Shown piece after piece: positions 1 to 11,847 of a stretch of DNA of 64,000 bases. The notes under the pieces are model-generated. The model saw only the letters and a program-made list of their open reading frames with translations, ran no database searches and was not told the DNA's origin. Each line of letters opens with the position of its first letter. The stretch's first letter is position 1. Position numbers and translations under genes: made by a program. The DNA comes from Eukaryota sp. TZLM1-RC (Eukaryota; Metamonada: BaSk clade): assembly GCA_040285825.1 (NCBI GenBank), contig JAUPSS010000004.1, positions 6,331,658 through 6,395,657 of the forward strand. Reading direction: 5' to 3'.

Positions 1-45
1 TCCAGTTCAGAAACAAACTTCAGAAGTGAAAGTATTAACTCAATT

Positions 46-752
46 TATTGAATTTGCACACTTGATTAAATTAAATCATAACTAATGGGACGACTATCAT
101 TAAACCAAGATTTCTCTACAAAATCTTGATTTGCTTGCTGTCTAGCTAGAGCTTCTCTAATTCGATTGATAAACCGCGGTAATCTATTAATAATGGCAAA
201 TTGAATCCGTGAACGCCATAAAAAAATATCAAATCTTTTCATTGTTTTTTCTTTCACCATTTCTTGGAAGTCATCCAAAAAAGTTTCTGCTTCAACTGAT
301 AATCTTCCATTTATCGAAAATGGGAAAGCAATAAAAACCAGCTGTGTATTTCTATCGACATTTGCATCTTCAATTTCTTTATCATATTTTCTATGTTTTT
401 CTTTTGCTTTAAAATCCAGAGCAGCCACAGGATTAAGTTTTCTTCTGTGAAACAAAGTATCGTTTGCAACATTACATGAGACAAAGTCAACAATAGCTTC
501 AGAATTATCAATCCAATCACAGTATACATCACCTCTATCATCAGAACCAAAATTATTCAGAGAAAGTGTTTCCTTCAGCAGTGGCTCTTTGATACACGAC
601 ATCCTTGCAGTTTGTGCCATATTGAAAACAGTGTCTCTAACAGCATCATGTAATGAAGAACGATAAGTTATCAATTTAGAGCAATTTAGAGCATGGCGCA
701 AAGTGAGTTGAGGTGAATTCGAACAAATACATTTTTCTTTTGATAATAATTG
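46..752 (-). mobile_element. Non-LTR retroelement family A, 5'-truncated copy (A1)
   Basis: This is the C-terminal part of a reverse-transcriptase polyprotein. It carries a zinc-knuckle-like motif of the form C-x-C-x9-H-x3-C (CICSNSPQLTLRHALNC). A region with RGDVYCDW and EAIVDFV follows, which resembles the D/E-rich core of the restriction-like endonuclease of early-branching LINEs. A conserved Phe/Arg-rich tail ends the protein. The frame is open over about 230 codons. The 3' end matches copy A2: the end of the coding region, then a GTGTGCAAATTCAATAAATT-type tail. The 5' end at about 752 stops 13 bases from the oppositely oriented copy A2. The reverse-transcriptase domain is absent, so the copy cannot act alone. 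Family placement is inference from motif order. Confidence 0.8.
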
Positions 753-765
753 AAGTGAAGGTGAA

Positions 766-2349
766 TTTGTTATCGAATTCTCCAGTTTCCACAATAATTG
801 ATGATATTGAAATTCAAGCCAAATTATATTCAATTGATGCTATTCGTCATTTGGGTTCGTTTTTAGGAAATAATGATGAAATTACCAAAAAATTGTTTGA
901 AAAGTTGAACTCAATTTCTGACAAAATTGACCGAATGATGAATTTAGATATAAAAAAACACATCAAATTTACCATTATAAGACTGTGTTTTAGTTCCAAT
1001 TTTAATCATATATTTCGATCTACAAATCCTCTCGTCACTAGACCTTTGGCTCAAAAGTTTAATGAGTTACGTGCAAAAGTTCTGTCTCAATTACTGGGAT
1101 GTAAAATGTTTCAAATTCCAGATCATGCTTACCTTAGGCCACAATATGGTGGTTTAGGGTGGACGAAGGCTTCTATTCTTACCTCGTGTGCTTTTGTTGG
1201 TGGATGCAGAAATGCAATCTTTGAGTTCTCCGAAAGATTTGCAGATTGGGAAGATTTATTGATGACAACGCAAAGTTCCACTGTTTTTGCATTAAATGAA
1301 GAAATTTCAAGAATTGATGTAGAAAAATGGGGTTGATGTTTTCCCCAATCTTTCAATGGCAGTATTCCAGAAAAAAATGTTTTAAATTTGAAGTACACTC
1401 TTCGAACATTACAGAAAAGATTGACTGGAATGTATGAAAAAGATCTTTATAATAATATTTGCAGCTCGGCTGTTTTAAATCAAGATCTTCACTCATTGTT
1501 ATTGGAAAAGGGTGTTTGTGAAAACAAGGTGTCAGATTCTTCACTTTTTGTAACCATTGTACCACGAAGATTTGGATTGTGTGCTACTAATGAAGCATTT
1601 GTAACAAAAATGAGATTATATTTGAACATCCCCATTAACCAATTATTATCAAAAGAAAAATGTATTTGTTCGAATTCACCTCAACTCACTTTTGCGCCAT
1701 GCTCTAAATTGCTCAAAATTGATAACTTATCGTTCTTCATTACATGATGCTGTTAGAGACACTGTTTTCAATATGGCACAAACTGCAAGGATATCGTGTA
1801 TCAAAGAGCCCCTGCTGAAAGAAACACTTTCTCTGAATAATTTTGGTTCTGATGATAGAGGTGATGTATACTGTGATTGGATTGATAATTCTGAAGCTAT
1901 TGTTGACTTTGTCTCATGTAATGTTGCAAACGATACTTTGGTTCACAGAAGAAAACTTAATCCTGTGGCTGCTCTGGATTTTAAAGCAAAAGAAAAACAT
2001 AGAAAATATGATAAAGAAATTGAAGATGCAAATATCGATAGAAATACACAGCTGGTTTTTATTGCTTTTCCATTTTCGATAAATGGAAGATTATCAGTTG
2101 AAGCAGAAACTTTTTTGGATGACTTCCAAAAAATGGTGAAAGAAAAAACAATGAAAAGATTTGATATTTTTTTTATGGCGTTCACGGATTCAATTTGCCA
2201 TTATTAATAGATTACCGCGGTTTTTCAATCGAATTAGAGAAGCTTTAGCTAGACAGCAAGCAAATCAAGATTTTGTAGAGGAAATCTTGGTTTAATGATA
2301 GTCGTCCCATTAGTTATGATTTAATTTAATCAAGTGTGCAAATTCAATA
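766..2349 (+). mobile_element. Non-LTR retroelement family A, longer broken copy (A2)
   Basis: This copy runs from the region after the RT catalytic core (the part following YMDD in copy A5) through the thumb, the knuckle and the endonuclease-like region to the 3' end. At least three lesions break the frame: a stop near 1334, an extra T near 1690 inside the knuckle, and a shift near 2170 in a T run. It is the only copy here that keeps the roughly 344-base segment 1188-1531 missing from copies A3 and A5. Its last 700 bases are nearly identical to A1 in inverted orientation. The 3' end lies only 60 bases upstream of the zf-HIT gene. Confidence 0.8.
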
Positions 2350-2408
2350 AATTAATAGAAATAGTGAAGGTGAAATACATTTTTCCAAAAAAATGATTGA
2401 ATCCTTAA

Positions 2409-2852
2409 ATGCGCAAATGCAGTGTTTGTGCATCTTCTTCATCATATAAGTGTCCCGCTTGTAGATCACCGTACTGTTCTTTGTCTTGTTATAAGCTACA
2501 TAAGGATAAATGTTCTGGAGAAGTACAATCTTCACAAAAACCAATGGATTCCCCTTCTTCATTTGTCTTTGCTACTCTTTCAGAAAAGCAACGGGCTTTA
2601 CTAGATAAATCCTCAAAAATATCTGAGCTGTGCAACAATAAGCTATTTATGGATGTAGCGACAGATATTGTTACCTCGTCAAACCCTTTGAAGACACTAG
2701 AAACTGTTATTCGCAATGATGAAGAGTTTGCTTGTATTTACACATACATTGTTGAGTTGATAGGCCAGGTAGCTGAAGGATACAAAGATTTGGAGCCACC
2801 AGAAGACCAGGACTCTACTACCGATATTGAAGGTTCTCTTATTGGGTATTGA
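2409..2852 (+). CDS. HIT-type zinc finger protein
   Basis: This 147-residue protein has a HIT zinc finger at residues 4-35: CSVC, then CPAC, then YCSLSCYKLH and KC. The Cys/His spacing is that of zf-HIT. Such proteins (ZNHIT3, Hit1 and others) usually help assemble box C/D snoRNPs or chromatin remodellers in the nucleus. The rest of the protein is helical and acidic and has no second domain I recognise; size and single N-terminal finger fit the ZNHIT3/Hit1 group best. The first ATG is used and no intron is needed. It ends in TGA. A retroelement 3' end sits just upstream, so the promoter must be very short or lie within the element. Confidence 0.8.
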   Translation: MRKCSVCASSSSYKCPACRSPYCSLSCYKLHKDKCSGEVQSSQKPMDSPSSFVFATLSEKQRALLDKSSKISELCNNKLFMDVATDIVTSSNPLKTLETVIRNDEEFACIYTYIVELIGQVAEGYKDLEPPEDQDSTTDIEGSLIGY

Positions 2853-2994
2853 TGGCATTGTGATGGTTTCCTTTTTTTTAAATAATCCAAATATAATCAA
2901 TGTTGATATATCTTTAATAACTAATTAAAAATAGAAATAAAATCTTTATATATTCACAGAATTATGCTATTGTATACACAAAAACGCGTTACAT

Positions 2995-3939
2995 CTACCT
3001 CAACCCTTTCTGAATACTAGAGAAAAAAGGATGCTTTAGTGCCTGGTGAGCAGAAATTCTCCGCTTGGGATCATACTGCAACATTGATTTCAAAAGAGAC
3101 ATACCGACAGGATCAAGCCTTGGACAAATACTTTCAAGAGGTCTACCTGGATGATAAGGTAAATCAGACTTGTACTCGGGAAGTTCAACAAGTTCGGGCC
3201 AGGATGCCGGACTAGGGGTGCCTAAAACCTTGAATATCTTGATGAGCTGATCAGCATCATTCTGCCCAGGAAAGAGGGGACGGCCGGACACCATTTCAGC
3301 AAATATGCATCCTATGGACCAAATGTCGATGGCTGTATCGTACCGCTTGCTGCCAAACAAAACATCTACGCTACGGTACCACAGAGTCACCACTTCATGA
3401 GTGTATTGTCGAATTGGAACCCCAAAAGCCCTGGCCAATCCAAAGTCTGCAATCTTGAGAATTCCAGTAGAAGTGTCTACAAGAAGGTTCTGGGGCTTTA
3501 AATCACGATGTAGTATTTTCCTTGAGTGGATATAAGCAGTACCACGTAAGAGCTGATACAGAAAAGATTTAACCTCGGCCATGGAGAGTCCTCTACGGGC
3601 TTCCATGTACTTCTTTCTAAAGTGAGAGAGTAATAAAGGAGAACAAACAGGTCAGCGTCCAAGTACTCAAAAAGTAACGCCAGCTTACGGTTAGAGTAGA
3701 TAACCTCCTTAAGCTTGACAACATTCTCATGGTCAAGTTCTTTCAGTAGTGATATTTCTCTCAGAGCTGTACAAGGCTGTGGTGAGGACAAGGAAAGGAG
3801 AACACACTATGCCTTCTTCTTCAGACTCAAGCCGAATCCTCTTGATAGCTTGTATCTCACCAGTAGTTTTATTTCGAACCTTCCAGACAATTCCATAAGT
3901 TCCTTCTCCTATTTGGGCAATACGCGAAAAGCGTTCCAT
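2995..3939 (-). CDS. Cyclin-dependent kinase (CDK1/2-like)
   Basis: Removing two introns (3777-3807, 31 nt; 3617-3648, 32 nt) gives a 293-residue kinase, the usual CDK1/2 length. Visible motifs are the Gly loop GEGTYG, the catalytic Lys in AIKRI, a PCTALRE helix in place of [24 protein letters not shown], a T-loop with [11 protein letters not shown], and the [10 protein letters not shown] segment. The first intron joins EEEGI to PCTALREI and the second joins DADL to KKYMEA, both matching family positions. The product should pair with a cyclin to drive the cell cycle. PCTALRE is an unusual but acceptable cyclin-binding helix. The 3' end is close to the zf-HIT gene, which points toward it. Confidence 0.93.
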
Positions 3940-4252
3940 GAGATAGATAAAAGTATATGGGGATGGATGGAGTGAGTAAGTGTGGATAAGAAGGAGAGTT
4001 CGTAGAACACCAAAAGGAGGATTTCCATTTTTTAGCTATCTCCAATGTATATGGGAGAACAGACAGTGCTGACAAGCTGACACAGTCATAATGATGCTGA
4101 AATCGATCCACAACATCAATCAGGGCAGCAACATATGAGAAATGTTGAAATCGTGATATGAACTGTGATTTACAAGGGCAGGTCTTGGCAAGACCATTGA
4201 AGTGTCATACATCTAGGTTTATGATTTGATCTCATCAGATTTAAATTGTCCC

Positions 4253-5303
4253 ACACATCAAATTTACCATTATAAGACTGTGTTTTAGTTCCAACTTCAA
4301 TCATATATTTCGATCTACAAATCCTCTTATCACTAGGCCTTTGGCTCAGAAGTTTAATGAGTTACGTGCAAAAGTTTTGTCACAATTACTGGGATGTAAA
4401 ATGTTCCAAATTCCAGACAATGCTTACCTTAGTCCACATTATGGTGGTTTAGGGTGGACGAAGGCTTCTATTCTTACCTCGTCAAGTCATCAGATTCTTC
4501 ACTTTTTGTAACCATGCCACGAAGATTTGGATTGTGTGTCACTAATGAAGCATTTGTAACAAAAATGAGATTATATTTAAATATCCCCATTAATCAATTA
4601 TTATCAAAAGAAAAATGTATTTGTTCGAATTCACCTCAACTCACTTTGCGCCATGCTCTGAATTGTTCTTAATTGATAACTTATCGTTCTTCACTACATG
4701 ATGCTGTTAGAGACACTGTTTTCAATATGGCACAAATTGCAAGAATATCGTGTATCAAAGAGCCTCTGCTGAAGGAAACACTTTCTCTGAATAATTTTGG
4801 TTCTGATGATAGAGGTGATGTATACTGTGATTGGATTGATAATTCTGAAGCTATTGTTGACTTTGTCTCATGTAATATTGCAAATGATACCTTGGTTCAC
4901 AGAAGAAAACTTAATCCTGTTAGTGCTCTTGGTTTTGAAGCAAAAGAAAAACATAGAAAATATGATAAAGATATTGAAGAGGCTAATACTAATAGAAATA
5001 CACAGCTAGTTTTTATTGCTTTCCCATTTTCGATAAACGGAAGATTATCAGGTGAAGCAGAAACTTTTTTGAATGACTTCCAAAAAATGGTTCAAGAAAA
5101 AACAATGAAAAGATTTGATATTTTTTTATGGCGTTCTCGAATTCAATTCGCCATTATTAATAGATTACGCCGGTTTTTCAATCGAATAAGAGGAGCTTTA
5201 GCTAGACAGCAAGCAGATCAAGATTTTGTAGAGTAAATCTTGGTTCAATGACATTCGTCCCATTAGGTATGAATTAATTTAATTATGTGTGCATGTTCAA
5301 TAA
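4253..5303 (+). mobile_element. Retroelement family A, internally deleted copy (A3)
   Basis: This copy begins abruptly within the RT thumb region (HIKFTIIRLCFSSNF) and runs to the conserved 3' end. Compared with A2 it lacks about 344 bases. The junction at 4482-4489 carries seven or so filler bases (caagtca). Copy A5 has the same junction. A small lesion in the knuckle (CSKLIT becomes CS-stop) splits the frame near 4672, and the remaining 187 codons of the endonuclease-like region are open to a stop at 5236. The copy is non-autonomous. Confidence 0.8.
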
Positions 5304-6062
5304 ATATTTATTGTCTCAAACAAAACCAAATTTCTTTTGTACATGGACGAACATCAGATATGCTGATGACAAACCCCTTCACGCTTTCAGCTCCCACAAG
5401 CATCCTGGAGTTGGTTATTTGATTGTTTGATCAAATTTCTTGCTTTACAATTTTAAATATCGTTTTCTGCTGTTTGGGAATAGTTTTTCAGAAGTTTGGT
5501 AAAGCTTTTGGGTCAATTTTGGATAAGTGAATTTCTGTGGAAAAGAGTGTTTTCCATGAATGATTAAAAACATTTTTTGAGACTAAATGTACAAAATTTC
5601 AATGTAAATGAAGAATAGTTTTTTGCTACATGTATCCATTGATAAAAATTTTTTTGAATAAGCTCACATGAAAGTTTTTGATTCCCCCTAAAACGTTGTA
5701 CTAGACCAAAGTGATGAGCTTGTTAGGGCAACATCAACACAACCATGTTGGTGATCTGCAAGAAGGAAGCGTTTGTTGGTACTATTTAACCCAGAAATTT
5801 GTTTCAATATAATATATATACAGAAAGTGCGAAGATAATTAGATTTTTTAAGCGTTGAAGTTCAGTAAATCATGTGAAATTGTGTTCATTACTATTGTAA
5901 CAATTTTGTAAACTAACATTATTTTGACTTATGAGTCAATCGAGTCACATACCAACTGAAAACCTAATTTTGAGATAAATAACGTAAAATAAATAACTTA
6001 AAACTGACAAAAACTCACTCCCTCAATATCAATACAAAGAACACATATTCCATTGTTATAGA
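5304..6062. other. Intergenic, no gene seen
   Basis: This AT-rich stretch lies between retroelement A3 and the Arf gene. I see no credible reading frame, RNA gene or repeat in it. Confidence 0.5.
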
Positions 6063-6070
6063 CACTATCT
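6063..6070 (+). promoter_or_regulatory. Initiator-like box CACTATCT
   Basis: CACTATCT ends six bases before the Arf ATG. The same or a nearly identical box stands 6-7 bases before the ATG of four other genes in this window (positions 16369, 28579, 31024, 39670). It may mark the transcription start and imply 5' leaders of about 13-15 nt. It is a pattern seen by eye, not tested. Confidence 0.4.
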
Positions 6071-6076
6071 GTAAGA

Positions 6077-6665
6077 ATGGGTGCTGGTCTTTTCCGTGTC
6101 CTCTCCTTTTTCCGCAAACGTGAATGTCGTATACTTCTTGTTGGTCTTGACAATGCTGGTAAAACTTCTATCCTTCAAAAGCTGAAATTCGGTGAATCAA
6201 TCTCCACTATTCCCACCATTGGTTTCAATGTTGATACTGTGCGGTACAAAAACTTATCCATAAATATATTTGATGTTGGTGGCCAAAAACGCCTCCGCAG
6301 TCTTTGGAAACACTACTATGCTAACAGCAATGCCGTTATCTTTGTCGTAGATTCTTCAGACGTTAACAGAATGACATGTAATGAAGATAGATGCGAGGAA
6401 GGTTGTGCACGGTGTGAGCTCCATTACATGATGGCTAGTCCCGAATTACAAGACTCAATTTTGCTTGTCTTTGCGAATGTATGTTTTTATTATTTGATCT
6501 AACTCTTAGAAACAAGATTTACCAGAAGCTACCAGTGCCTCTGAAGTAGCTGAAAGGTTGCAATTAAGCACGATTAAGCATAAACATCACATTGTATCTA
6601 GTTGTGCTATTAGTGGGGATGGACTGTTCGAGGGCTTGGATTTCATTGTGAATGAATTGTCTTAG
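6077..6665 (+). CDS. ARF/ARL1-type small GTPase
   Basis: The 185-residue GTPase is spliced at a 31-nt intron (6479-6509). It has Gly2 for N-myristoylation, the P-loop GLDNAGKTS, switch I with PTIGFNV, switch [14 protein letters not shown], and NKQD restored exactly by the splice. The next conserved Arf element (SCAISG, like Arf SAT-x-G) follows. These proteins switch on coat recruitment at Golgi and endosomal membranes. One oddity is an insertion of about nine residues rich in Cys and Glu (around [10 protein letters not shown]) between VDSSD and the ASPEL helix. The first 24 bases of it (6378-6401) begin GT and end AG, so they could be an in-frame unspliced mini-intron. Otherwise every GTP-binding box is intact. 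Confidence 0.93.
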
Positions 6666-6713
6666 AAGAATAGGTAGAATGTGTTTGTACATAGCTTTTT
6701 TGATGTGTAAAAT

Positions 6714-9118
6714 CAGTTTGATTCTTAGTCATTCTCTTTTTTGGGATCATCAAATTTTGAGGTAAACGTTGCTTACCTTAACTTGAGGTGATTTCGTCAA
6801 TTTCAAGAACTAGAAACTTTTTGTCTTTTACTCTGATCCACACTATTTGATAAGTCACATGTCACAATTACTGTTTGTCGTCATCCTGCTCCACTCTGTT
6901 AAAATTACTGACTTAATGTTGAGGAATCATTTCCAATTATCTGATTTCACCTGTTAATGTTAATTACTGAATTGAATTTCACAATGTTATAATAAATTAC
7001 AACTAAATTAATAAATAAATTACAACTAAATTAATAAATAAATTACAAAATGATGTGACATAAAGTCAAAGTAAATGTACTGGTGGTCCCATTTTATTGT
7101 GTCTAAAAGCAGCAAATATAGGGGTTAAGCTAATATCACAGCTCAAAATTTTTAACACATCAATACCTTATTGTATTCCCAATAACTAATTGTAATTTCA
7201 TACTGCTAATTGCCCAACAATTGACACCATTATCTGATCCTATTTGTCATCTACTTTGCAATTCAATGTTGGTGATACTGTTACAACAATACTCATTAAA
7301 TCACCGCCGACAATTAGTAATCCTGAAAGTATATTTGGTACTGACCATCTTTAACTACAGCACGAATGATCTCTTGGTGGACAAATTTATTTATTTTTTT
7401 ACAATATGAATACTTCCGTATCAGTGAGCAGACTGGGCTCATAAATAATGTTATAATGTACATTCACACACTTGAATGATATTGTTGCAGCTTAAGCCAC
7501 TTCAACCTTTAATGCTAATCATCAAGTTGATTTGAAGTTTAAATAAACAATTGCTATGGTCTCAAACAAACCCTACAAAAAATAGGTAGGACCGTGTTTA
7601 TAAAAGCTTTGGGAATTTGAAATTGTGAAACGAAATGGTAAAATCCAAAAAAAAGATTTTACAAACACGTTGTACAAAAAAATTGATTGATATATTGGTT
7701 TATTTATTGGTATATTGGGAGCTTCAAAATGTTCGTCTATATTGTTATTGGAACTAAACATTTGGTCAGAATTGTAATCTACATTGTCAAATCTTGCATT
7801 CAACTGATACATTATTGCCTCACATTATTGAGAAACTAAAAATCTGATACAAAAATCGTTGGGATTAATGTGTTTGAGACACATTGTAGTTTATTCAAAA
7901 TTAACCCTCCTACTCTTTGTGCATTGTTACAAGTTGTTCATTATGTTTTATTTTGGTGACACATGCGGCAGGAAATGTGGTTTCAATTTGAGAAATTGTG
8001 AAGAGATTATTAGTATGAGGTTGGAACCAGGTTTGTAGTCTTTTGCAAAACTGCATGATACCCAAAAATATTGTAGAATATCAATTGAAACATCTAGCAC
8101 AAACAAATTTCTCGAATTGATTAATTCTTAGTAACTGTTCTTTCAATTCTTCATAACGAACTTCATAGATTGTTGTATGTAAAGTGTTAAATATTGGATT
8201 TCGTGCTAAATTGGTGTCTGTATTTTGTCATAGTTCAGTGCACAACTGATGAGTTGATTTTGAAAGTCCATAGACTGATTGTGTTAGATTTTACCATCAT
8301 TCGGAGAAATCATCTTCTTGTGATTCACTTAAACAGGAGGTAGTTCATTAAGATAATACTGAAACACGTGCGAAGAAACAAATAAAACAAAGTATGGCTG
8401 CATGTTGAGAGTTTTCAAATAGTCTTAATAATTTGCAATTAACTTTAATACGAGTTTACTGAAATTAATGTTGATGCTACCATCATTACCAAAATCAAGA
8501 AATTAATTAATTGACAGATATTGTGGTGTTTGTGGCTGTTTAATGTTTAAGTATTTGGTTTGCTGGATTTGCTTTGCAAAAGAACGTCAATTAAGTGTTG
8601 AACTTCAAAAAAATAACACATCAATGGAACACATTGTTTGATAAAAAAATAATGCTATTGAGTCAATTGAGACATAAGGATAACCAATATTTATCAGTGT
8701 TTTACAAAATACATCAGCAATTTATTTCTGTGGATTGCAAAAAGAGTACAAGGGTCAACAGATAGATCTACTGTGATGTGCAATGTCCTTGCATATTACT
8801 CCTAAAATTCTTTTTCTCCTATCTGAGTTGCTTCCCCTTGTTTGTTCTTCCATTTTCTCAATGCCTTACATCTTTGACATGTTTTTAAATACACAAGTTG
8901 ACTGCCTTGCACTGAATAAACGTGCTCCAGAGGATACGAAGGTGCGAGCTGTTTGGACCTGCTTTCATCTCGAAAAAAACCCCAGGCTGAGATGGCAAAT
9001 TTTTTTGGTTAATCAGAGTACCATAAGTAGGTAAAATTGTTGAAGCCTTTGAAGACAAAGATAATGACAAGGACCTCAAAGTATGTGATATACTGAAGTC
9101 TGTTGATTCGCAATAAAT
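6714..9118. other. Gene-poor AT-rich spacer
   Basis: 2.4 kb without a supportable gene. Short frames at 7221, 7573 and 8783 show no family motif and no codon pattern I trust. The only structure I see is the short tandem repeat at 6992-7050. Confidence 0.5.
6992..7050. repeat. 23-bp tandem repeat, about 2.5 copies
   Basis: The 23-base unit starting AATAAATTACAACTAAATT is repeated exactly at 6992 and 7015, with a partial third copy at 7038. It is a simple AT-rich minisatellite with no evident function. Confidence 0.8.
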
Positions 9119-9500
9119 TGATTTTAAAGCAAAAGAAAAACATAGAAAATATGATAAAGATATTCAACTGGTTAAAGCTGGTAGAAATGCACAGCTAATT
9201 TCTATTGCTTTCCCATTTTCGATAAACGGAAGATTATCAGATAAAGCAGAAACTTGTTTGAATGACTTCCAAAAAATGGTTCAAGAAAAAACAATGAAAA
9301 GATTTGATATTTTTTTATGGCGTTCACGGATTCAATTTGCCATTATTAATAGATTACCTCTGTTTTTCAATCGAATAAGAGAAGCTTTAGCTAGACAGCA
9401 AGCAGATCAAGATTTTGTAGAGGAAATCTTGGTTCAATGATAGTCGTCCCATTGGTTATGAGTAAATTTAATTAAGTGTGCAAATTCAATAAATTAAAGC
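9119..9500 (+). mobile_element. Retroelement family A, 3' fragment (A4)
   Basis: This is the last 380 bases of family A. It starts inside the endonuclease-like region (FKAKEKHRKYDKDI) and runs to the coding end and the conserved 3' tail. It is a severely 5'-truncated copy, as expected from aborted target-primed reverse transcription. Confidence 0.8.
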
Positions 9501-9544
9501 AAAATAAATCAAAAATGTCCCGGAAAACGATCATTTTTTATATT

Positions 9545-10076
9545 CTAGAGAAATAGTTCAGCTTGTGAAACATCATAGAGGAATTCATAGAGCCCTTGTG
9601 GAAATTGGACACACTCATAAACGTTGTAAGTTTTGTATTTTAGCTTGTAAGCCGAACCAAAATCAACCTCATTAAACAGTTTGAGAATAGAATAGGGATT
9701 TCTTCGGACTTTATACTTCAGTATCAACTTGTGTTTATTGACGAAAAACCTTCAGAGGAGAAAATTTATACGCAGATATGGATGGGCTCTTCGTAGAAAG
9801 GGAATAGTTGTCGAAACAAATGTATTGGAAGATACGCAAATCAGTGCCTCGTTGCCATTAATCTTCTCGAGTTGACGTATTTGTCCTGAGAAAATGTTAT
9901 CAGGCATGAAGCAAATTTCATAAGCTACAGCTTTGTCATTATTGATGAACTTGGTAATCAGATATTCTATTAAAGACACATTTACTTCAGCCATTGAACG
10001 CCACTTCTTCTTTTACAGATGATGATGATCCATCATCTATTGCAACTGTCCATTGTGATTCGTTGTGAACAGCCAT
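9545..10076 (-). pseudogene. Broken reading frame of unknown origin
   Basis: Read leftward, three blocks follow one another: MAVHNESQWTVAIDDG (from 10076), MAEVNVSLIEYLITKF (from 9994), and a block ending QGLYEFLYDVSQAELFL (to 9545). The second and third blocks share a frame and are separated by one TGA near 9750. The first is one frame off. Micro-introns could in principle join them, but no 28-35 nt GT-AG segment gives a clean fusion. I do not recognise the protein. It lies between two family A copies. Confidence 0.35.
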
Positions 10077-10254
10077 ATCTTCTTTTTGTGCCAGTCTACA
10101 CAGCTGTTTCAGTATCAAAGTTCCAAGATCATGAAGTAAAATGCTTGTTAAAAAGTAGTACAACATTTCTGTACCATGTTTGAGGGGACTTAATCATTTG
10201 GATAATAAGTCACTCGACTTAACTCAAATCGAAATGACAGTATAGAAGCTTCAA

Positions 10255-11790
10255 TTTATTGAGCATGCACACTTGATTAAATTAATTCATAACTAATGGG
10301 ACGAATATCATTGAACCAAGATTTCCTCTACAAAATCTTGATCTGCTTGCTGTCTAGCTAAAGCTTCCCTTATTCGATTGAAAAACCGGCGTAATCTATT
10401 AATAATTGCAAATTGAATTCGAGAACGCCATGAAAAAATATCAAACCTTCTCATTGTTTTTTCTTGCACCATTTTTTGGAAGTCATTCAAAAAAGTTTCT
10501 GCTTCACCTGATAATCTTCCGTTTATCGAAAATAGGAAAGCAATAAAAACTAGCTGTGCATTTCTATTAGTATTAGCCTCTTCAATATATTTATCATATT
10601 TTCTATGTTTTTCTTTTGCTTTAAAACCAAGAGCACTCACAGGATTAAATTTTTTTTGTGAACCAAAGTATCATTTGCAACATTACATGAGACAAAGTCA
10701 ACAATAGCTTCAGAATTATCAATACAATCACAGTATACATCACGTCTATCATCAGAACCAAAATTATTCAAAGAAAGTGTTTCCTTCAGCAGGGACTTTT
10801 TGATACACGATATTCTTGCAGTTTGTGCCATATTGAAAACAGTGTCTCTAACAGCATCATGTAATGAAGAACGATAAGTTATCAATTTAGAACAATTCAG
10901 AGCATGGCGCAAAATGAGTTGAGGGAAATTCGAACAAATACATTTTTCTTTTGATAATAATTGGTGAATGGGGATGTTCAAATATAATCTCATTTTTGTT
11001 ACAAATGCTTCATTAGTGGCACACAATCCAAATCTTCGTGGCATGGTTACAAAAAGTGAAGAATCTGATGACTTGACGAGGTAAGAATAGAAGCCTTCGT
11101 CCACCCTAAACCACCATAATGTGGACTAAGGTAAGCATGGTCTGGAATTTGGAACATTTTACATCCCAGTAATTGAGACAGAACTTTTGCACGTAATTCA
11201 TTAAACTTCTTAGCCAAAGGCCTAGTGACGAGAGGATTTGTAGATCGAAATATATGATTGAAGTTGGAACTAAAACACAGTCTTATAATGGTAAATTTGA
11301 TGTGTTTTTGTATATCTAAATTCATCATTCGGTCAATTTTGTCGGAAATTGAGTTCAACTTTTCAAACAATTTTTTGGTAATTTCATCATTATTTCCTAA
11401 AAACGAACTCAAATGACGAATAGCATCAATTGAATATAATTTGGCTTGATTTTCAATACCATCAACTATTGTGGAAACTGGAGAATTCGATAACAAAACA
11501 CATTTAAGTAAATTAAGTCGGAGACCAATATTGGTAAATAATTCTTTAAAACTTACAGTTGCTTGTTTCACAATATTTAAATCACCAATAAGAACAACAT
11601 CATCCATATATGCAATCAATTTTTAGCGAAGGAAACATCTGTTGAATTTGCAATAAAATAGGATGAATGGCCAAACAAAACAAAGGGGTCCTAACGGATC
11701 TCCTTGCTTTACACTACTTGATGAACTCAAAATGTTATTACCAAAATGTAAATTGCAATTTGTGCTGTTGATTGAAAATACGGCATTATT
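10255..11790 (-). mobile_element. Retroelement family A with RT core (A5), internally deleted
   Basis: This is the most 5'-complete family A copy. Reading leftward it shows KQGDPLGP and IAYMDDVVLIGD (the RT catalytic YMDD motif), then the thumb, knuckle, endonuclease-like region and 3' end. A frameshift separates the KQGDPLGP and YMDD blocks. It carries the same 344-base deletion and filler as A3 (junction near 11069-11078), which fuses the thumb frame to a different frame of the knuckle block. A further shift lies near 10640. It abuts the damaged Arf gene. Confidence 0.82.
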
Positions 11791-11847
11791 TATTTAGTAT
11801 AGAAGCGAAAACATTCTTCCTATTGAAAAATAGGATTTCAAGAATAG

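Noticed and set aside
1129-1398. Minus-strand frames across retroelement A2
   Set aside because: They are shadows of the plus-strand polyprotein, as are most frames opposite the Vps39, ZZEF1-like and PG-rich genes.
7221-9034. Frames at 7221, 7573 and 8783 as small genes
   Set aside because: No motif, no proper context, and composition like the surrounding AT-rich spacer.
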